The position numbers and the translations under genes were made by a program. Under the pieces are notes generated by a model. That model worked only from the letters and a program-made list of their open reading frames with translations. It ran no database searches and was not told the origin of the DNA. 37,819 nt of DNA from Rhodopirellula bahusiensis (GTDB lineage Bacteria; Planctomycetota; Planctomycetia; Pirellulales; Pirellulaceae), in assembly GCF_002727185.1 (NCBI RefSeq), contig NZ_NIZW01000044.1:1-37819 (forward strand), written 5' to 3'. Below are positions 34,432 to 37,819 of this stretch, piece after piece; position 1 is the first letter of the stretch, and every line of letters begins with the position of its first letter.

Positions 34432-34893
34432 TCAGTCGTTTTGGGGGCCGGACAATCGCTGACGCAGGTCATCGGGCACGTCGGTTTTGACCAGTTTGCC
34501 GCCCGCTTTCAGGTCGCAGCACACGGCGGTGATTTTGCCGGTGGCGATGCGGCGGCCTTCGCAGGTCAATTCGAAGCGATAGCTGATGCTGGATTGACCG
34601 ATACGGTCGACATGCAAATCAATCTGCAGGATGTCTTCGAATCGGGCGGGGCCGTGAAAGTCGCAACTGGCGGCGACTCGGGGCCAAGTCAATCGTTCCT
34701 CGGATTCGTGGTGCGGCATCACGGGGATGCCGACCGATCGCAGGAACTCGTGTTCGGCCGCTTCCATCATGGGGAAGAAAGCCGAGAAGTGGACGATTCC
34801 AGCCGCATCGGTGTCTCGAAACTCGACGCGGCGTTGGGTCTGGTAGACCGGAGCCCGTTGGCTTGGGGCTCCGTCAGAGGCAGAATCGTTCAC
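34432..34893 (-). CDS. 4HBT-type acyl-CoA thioesterase
   Basis: A hotdog-fold thioesterase of 153 residues. VEFRDTDAAGIVHFSAFFPM is the 4-hydroxybenzoyl-CoA thioesterase/YbgC signature with its catalytic aspartate, followed by EAAEHEFLRSVGIPV and FEDILQIDLHVDRIGQSSIS, then FELTCEGRRIATGKITAVCC. The enzyme should hydrolyse a small or medium acyl- or aryl-CoA; the substrate is unknown. The GTG at 34893 is chosen because the frame upstream overlaps rpsR; the start lies 17 bases after the rpsR stop. Together with rpsR and the hypothetical gene at 33953 it forms a compact leftward operon. Confidence 0.9.
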   Translation of the reverse strand: MNDSASDGAPSQRAPVYQTQRRVEFRDTDAAGIVHFSAFFPMMEAAEHEFLRSVGIPVMPHHESEERLTWPRVAASCDFHGPARFEDILQIDLHVDRIGQSSISYRFELTCEGRRIATGKITAVCCDLKAGGKLVKTDVPDDLRQRLSGPQND

Positions 34894-34910
34894 TGATTTG
34901 CCGATTTGGC

Positions 34911-35174
34911 TTATTCGCCGACGTATGGCAGCAAAGCCATGAAGCGGGCGCGTTTGATGGCTGAGGTGACAGCGTGTTGGCTGGCAGCGGTACAACCGCT
35001 CTTGCGGCGGCCCATGATGCGTCCTTGACGGTTGACCATCTTGGACAGCAATTCGAGGTCCTTGTAGTCAACGTACATCGGACGTGGACGATGGCCATCG
35101 ACGAAGATGGGGTCCTTGCGGCGGGTACGGCTGCGGACTCGTGAGCGTTTGCGGGCACGGCTACGCGTGCTCAT
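34911..35174 (-). CDS. rpsR: 30S ribosomal protein S18
   Basis: An 87-residue basic protein of the small ribosomal subunit platform. MSTRSRARKRSRVRSRTRRK leads to IFVDGHRPRPMYVDYKDLEL, then NRQGRIMGRRKSGCTAASQH and AVTSAIKRARFMALLPYVGE, the S18 core (RKSGxxAxxQRxLxxAIKRAR in most bacteria). An in-frame ATG five codons earlier (35189) is an alternative start; neither has a strong ribosome site. In many bacteria rpsR sits in the rpsF-ssb-rpsR-rplI cluster; here it is followed by the thioesterase gene and has no ribosomal neighbours. Confidence 0.95.
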   Translation of the reverse strand: MSTRSRARKRSRVRSRTRRKDPIFVDGHRPRPMYVDYKDLELLSKMVNRQGRIMGRRKSGCTAASQHAVTSAIKRARFMALLPYVGE

Positions 35175-35340
35175 TGGACGTGGAGGCATGAAGCTTTTCG
35201 AAAATATCGAAGGCGAATGGACTGATTCGGCCGGAAAACCAATGTTTCCGGCTCGCCAATGTGTCCCGAGAATGCAAAAAGGTTGCGATCGCGGGCCACA
35301 CAGTGTGCCGAGATCGGCGTTTCCACGCAATCCCTTTTGC

Positions 35341-35985
35341 CTATTCTGCCTGATAAAGCTTTTCTTGGGCGATCAGTGTCCGCACAGGATGCGGGACCTG
35401 AAAACGGATGCTCCGTCCAGAAGCCACTCGCTGGCGAAGATCGCTGCTGCTGATTTCGATCTGGGGCATCCGGATCTGAGACTCACGAATCCTTTGAAAT
35501 TGCGATTCGTCAGTCATTCCGTTCAGAATTGAGTAGTCCGGTGGAGGGTCTCCTCCGCGAGCGATCACGGCCAATTGGCACCGTTTCAGGATCTGCTTGG
35601 GTTCTCGCCAGCGATCAAACGAGGCCAATGAATCGGCTCCGATGATCAGATACAGCGGGCGGTCTGGAAACTGTTCCTGCAAATGTTCCAGGGTCAGCAG
35701 GGTGTAGCTGACGCTGTCTTGCCGGAGTTCCCAGTCGTCGATGACGTGCCCGGATTGTCCGCTGAGTGCCAACCGCAGCATTTGCAGACGGTGCTCGTTG
35801 CTGGCCACCGGGCCGTGGGGTTTGAGCGGGCTGGTCGCCGCCGGGATCCAACGCACATGGTCAATTGGCAATTGTTCGAGCGCCGATTCGGCCATCCAGA
35901 GGTGCCCGACATGAACCGGGTCGAAGGACCCACCCAGGATGCCGATCCCGTGATTCGATGGTGGGGTGGTTTCAGATGCTGACAC
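35341..35985 (-). CDS. nadD: Nicotinate-nucleotide adenylyltransferase
   Basis: Transfers AMP from ATP to nicotinate mononucleotide in NAD synthesis. The 214-residue protein has the nucleotidyltransferase motif GILGGSFDPVHVGHLWMAES, the LIIGADSLASFDRWREPKQI region, and the C-terminal ISSSDLRQRVASGRSIRFQV, which contains the SSTxIR-like motif. The GTG at 35985 is preferred over an ATG at 36024 because GAAGG lies seven bases upstream and homology starts about a dozen residues later. It is followed by 166 bases of spacer before rpsR; a common transcript is possible but not shown. Confidence 0.94.
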   Translation of the reverse strand: MSASETTPPSNHGIGILGGSFDPVHVGHLWMAESALEQLPIDHVRWIPAATSPLKPHGPVASNEHRLQMLRLALSGQSGHVIDDWELRQDSVSYTLLTLEHLQEQFPDRPLYLIIGADSLASFDRWREPKQILKRCQLAVIARGGDPPPDYSILNGMTDESQFQRIRESQIRMPQIEISSSDLRQRVASGRSIRFQVPHPVRTLIAQEKLYQAE

Positions 35986-36090
35986 GGAACGACCTTCAAT
36001 GGTTTCTGACTTGAATCGACGCAAGCATAACTTCGCTCAACGGAAGCGGGCAGGTTGTCTCACGCGCAGAGACGTCAGCGAGGCCTCGGA

Positions 36091-36279
36091 CTTGGCGATG
36101 GTGCTAGCCACGCCAAGTGCCGATTGTCCACGCCGGCCCCGTCCGGGGCGACATCGTGATCTTCATCAATGGTCTCGGGGCTTCCACCCCGAGCTAGCAA
36201 CGCGGACTACTCCGGAGCCGTTCATGCACGTTCGGCCCCGGACGGGGCAAGTATCGGCAGATCGGGGTGGAGGCCCCTG
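36091..36279. repeat. Composite palindromic repeat
   Basis: A series of hairpins: CTTGGCG/CGCCAAG (36091-36117), GCCCCGTCCGGGGC (36136-36149), TCGGGGCTTCCACCCCGA (36174-36191), GCCCCGGACGGGGC (36234-36247) and TCGGGGTGGAGGCCCC (36262-36277). The first GC-rich unit and the fourth, and the third and fifth, are also inverted copies of each other, so the block can fold as one large structure. It lies between the stop of the copper monooxygenase gene and the start of nadD, and no gene was recognised in it. Confidence 0.75.
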
Positions 36280-36283
36280 ATGC

Positions 36284-37711
36284 TTATTGTCGATCGGCGA
36301 TGTGTTTCTTTTGGTGCCGAATCAATTCGTTCAATTCACCCATCGTTTCGCAAGTGCATTGGAAATGACAGATCAACATTTCGTCGGTGGAGTCGGCACC
36401 CCACGAGACCGGCTTGGGCGGCGAGTTTGGGTTCAAAGGGTTGTTGGCTGAATTGTCATACCAAGCGTCCACGTGAAGGATCGTTCCCTTCTTCAACCGC
36501 ACGGGTTCGGCAAACGAATACTTGCCTTGCCAATTGAAGTCCCAGTCTTTGATCCACAACAACGGTTTGGTCTCGCCATCGGGTGACTTCGACCAAACTT
36601 TCATTTCGCGGCCAAAGATATGCATGTGCGGCACCGCATCCAGCAACACCGCGTCCACGGGCAACGTGTACGTCGCGCGTTGCAAGTGGTGACTTTCGCC
36701 CGGCGGGATACGGATTCGTTTGTTGCCGACTTGGACTTCGGTGACGATCTTCTTGGCCGACGGCGGCGCGAAGTAGATCCCAATCTTCGACTTGTCTTGA
36801 TGTGGTTTGCCGGTCGTGACGTAGTGGATTTCCGCCACGATGTCGCTGCCCTTTGGCACAAAACGTCCCATCCCCTCGGGCAATCGTCGGGGGCTCATTC
36901 CTGGAAACCAACTGCTCAGTGTGCCTTCGGGTTCAAAGCGTGGCCCGCCAAAACTGGAGTACCCCGGCGCTGGATCCGATTGGTCCAATCGTCTCCCTTT
37001 TCCTTTGGTGTCCAGAAAGAAACTGGCGTGGTGAACGGATTGAGGCGTCCCAGGATGAAAATCGATCGCGTTGACCAACCGGTGTTGCTTCAAACCAGTT
37101 GGGATGACGAAGTACTGGCGAATGTCAGGGCCGCTGGATGGGATCGAGAATGTGTCGCTCATTTCTAGGATCAAATCCGGTTCACCCAGTGGCCAACCAC
37201 TCGATGTCGGCACAGGGGCCGGAAGATCCTTCGGGTCGCCCGCCGGTTTGCCATCGCGAACCCAAACGTTCAGCAACGACATCTCATGGTTGGTCAACCG
37301 TAGTTCATCTTGAAATCGCGTGAACCCAGCGGCCGGTTTCCACGGCGGCATGAACCGTGAATGCGTCACTTCCAAAATTTGGTTGGCATGACCACTGACA
37401 TCGTTGTAGCTCAACAACGGAAACGGAGCCGACCCGTTTTGGCAATGACACCCGGCGCAGTTCGCTTGGATCACCGGCGCAACATCGCGTGCGTAGGTCA
37501 CCTCGCCTTCGATCGCTTTGTTTGGCGGATCCTCCAACAAGCAGCCGATGGGTTTCGTTTTCGGCACATCCACCGGACGTCGAGCGATGACGGAGCGGAT
37601 CGCATCTCGCAAATAAGACTTGGCGGCGTGATCTTTCTTGCGACCGACTTGAACATGCCGATCGTCGATCGCTCCGTTGTAAAGCATCTTGCCGGTCGGC
37701 CGAATCAACAT
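36284..37711 (-). CDS. Redoxin-cytochrome c-copper monooxygenase chimera, 5' end missing
   Basis: At least 475 residues in three parts. Residues 1-65 (MLIRPTGKMLYNGAIDDRHV ... VPKTKPIGCLLED) are the C-terminal end of a redoxin/AhpC-TSA domain. Next is a heme-binding-type CxxCH motif (CAGCH) within DVAPVIQANCAGCHCQNGSA. The rest resembles type II, ascorbate-dependent copper monooxygenases of the PHM family: VHHASFFLDTKG (His-His copper site), PHMHIFGREMKVW (HxH of the second site) and TDEMLICHFQ (candidate Met ligand). The oxidised substrate is unknown. The frame is open only to a TAA at 37736-37738, although the preceding codons (QAHTPQA) still match the redoxin TPxxF region, so about 100 N-terminal residues are lost by truncation, frameshift or insertion near the window end. 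Confidence 0.82.
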   Translation of the reverse strand: MLIRPTGKMLYNGAIDDRHVQVGRKKDHAAKSYLRDAIRSVIARRPVDVPKTKPIGCLLEDPPNKAIEGEVTYARDVAPVIQANCAGCHCQNGSAPFPLLSYNDVSGHANQILEVTHSRFMPPWKPAAGFTRFQDELRLTNHEMSLLNVWVRDGKPAGDPKDLPAPVPTSSGWPLGEPDLILEMSDTFSIPSSGPDIRQYFVIPTGLKQHRLVNAIDFHPGTPQSVHHASFFLDTKGKGRRLDQSDPAPGYSSFGGPRFEPEGTLSSWFPGMSPRRLPEGMGRFVPKGSDIVAEIHYVTTGKPHQDKSKIGIYFAPPSAKKIVTEVQVGNKRIRIPPGESHHLQRATYTLPVDAVLLDAVPHMHIFGREMKVWSKSPDGETKPLLWIKDWDFNWQGKYSFAEPVRLKKGTILHVDAWYDNSANNPLNPNSPPKPVSWGADSTDEMLICHFQCTCETMGELNELIRHQKKHIADRQ

Positions 37712-37819
37712 CGCCTGGGGCGTATGGGCTTGTCTTTACCCACAACTTTTCGATCTGGTTTGCTCCGCCAGACGCATTCCGTCAAGTAGTAGGGTGAGTT
37801 CTCGATAACCTCGCCAGAT

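Overview
The window looks like chromosomal DNA of a planctomycete, most likely Rhodopirellula or a close relative. The evidence is the gene content: a DUF1559 prepilin-like protein paired with a small lipoprotein, the remnant of an ECF sigma factor / Ser-Thr kinase / beta-propeller locus, a DUF3472-DUF5077 secreted protein, a redoxin-cytochrome c-copper monooxygenase chimera, long secreted proteins without known domains, and widely spaced genes separated by GC-rich palindromic repeats. No rRNA, tRNA, CRISPR array or complete insertion sequence was recognised. The genus assignment is inference from family resemblance.

Layout. 1-290: the 3' tail (domains V and VI) of a group II intron, then a large hairpin that can terminate the leftward DJ-1/PfpI gene. 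294-4156: PfpI-like protein (-), TatC with a long acidic insertion (+), then a decayed sigma/kinase/propeller locus (+). 4254-8592 (all -): small lipoprotein, DUF1559 protein, an AMP-forming acyl ligase overlapping a SpoU-type RNA methyltransferase. 8672-11860 (+): secreted protein of unknown function and a TolC-like outer-membrane lipoprotein. 11880-13786 (-): a zinc phospholipase C-like/helix-hairpin-helix fusion with a translationally coupled small protein. 14152-15699 (+): terminator-like hairpin and homoserine dehydrogenase. 15781-18641 (-): a secreted protein broken by two homopolymer frameshifts and a sialidase-like protein, flanked by three copies of a 139-145 bp structured repeat. 19075-20595 (-): class II CPD photolyase. 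20677-24483 (+): divergent prepilin peptidase, ECF sigma factor, zinc-ribbon protein, two-BON-domain secreted protein, closed by a clear bidirectional terminator. 24582-28627 (-): ECF42-type sigma factor with its DGPF/YCII partner, phosphatidylserine decarboxylase, DUF3472 protein. 28942-29782 (+): parvulin and an unrecognised protein. 29976-30184: a nested palindrome between convergent genes. 30216-32863 (-): sodium/solute symporter and ornithine decarboxylase-like enzyme. 33311-33892 (+): Fur-family regulator with a visible promoter. 33953-35985 (-): conserved hypothetical protein, 4HBT thioesterase, ribosomal protein S18, NadD. 36091-36279: another composite palindrome. 36284 to the edge (-): copper monooxygenase chimera whose redoxin domain is cut off.

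Most of the window is housekeeping and envelope biology: protein export (TatC, TolC, prepilin peptidase), lipid and NAD synthesis (Psd, NadD, acyl ligase), amino-acid and polyamine metabolism, DNA repair and transcription control. I found no defence island or obviously new multi-gene system. The least explained signals are the structured repeat families, above all the three-copy element around the sialidase gene, whose hairpins are kept by paired changes between copies. Next come several unusual domain arrangements: the TatC insertion, the phospholipase-HhH fusion and the redoxin-heme-copper chimera.
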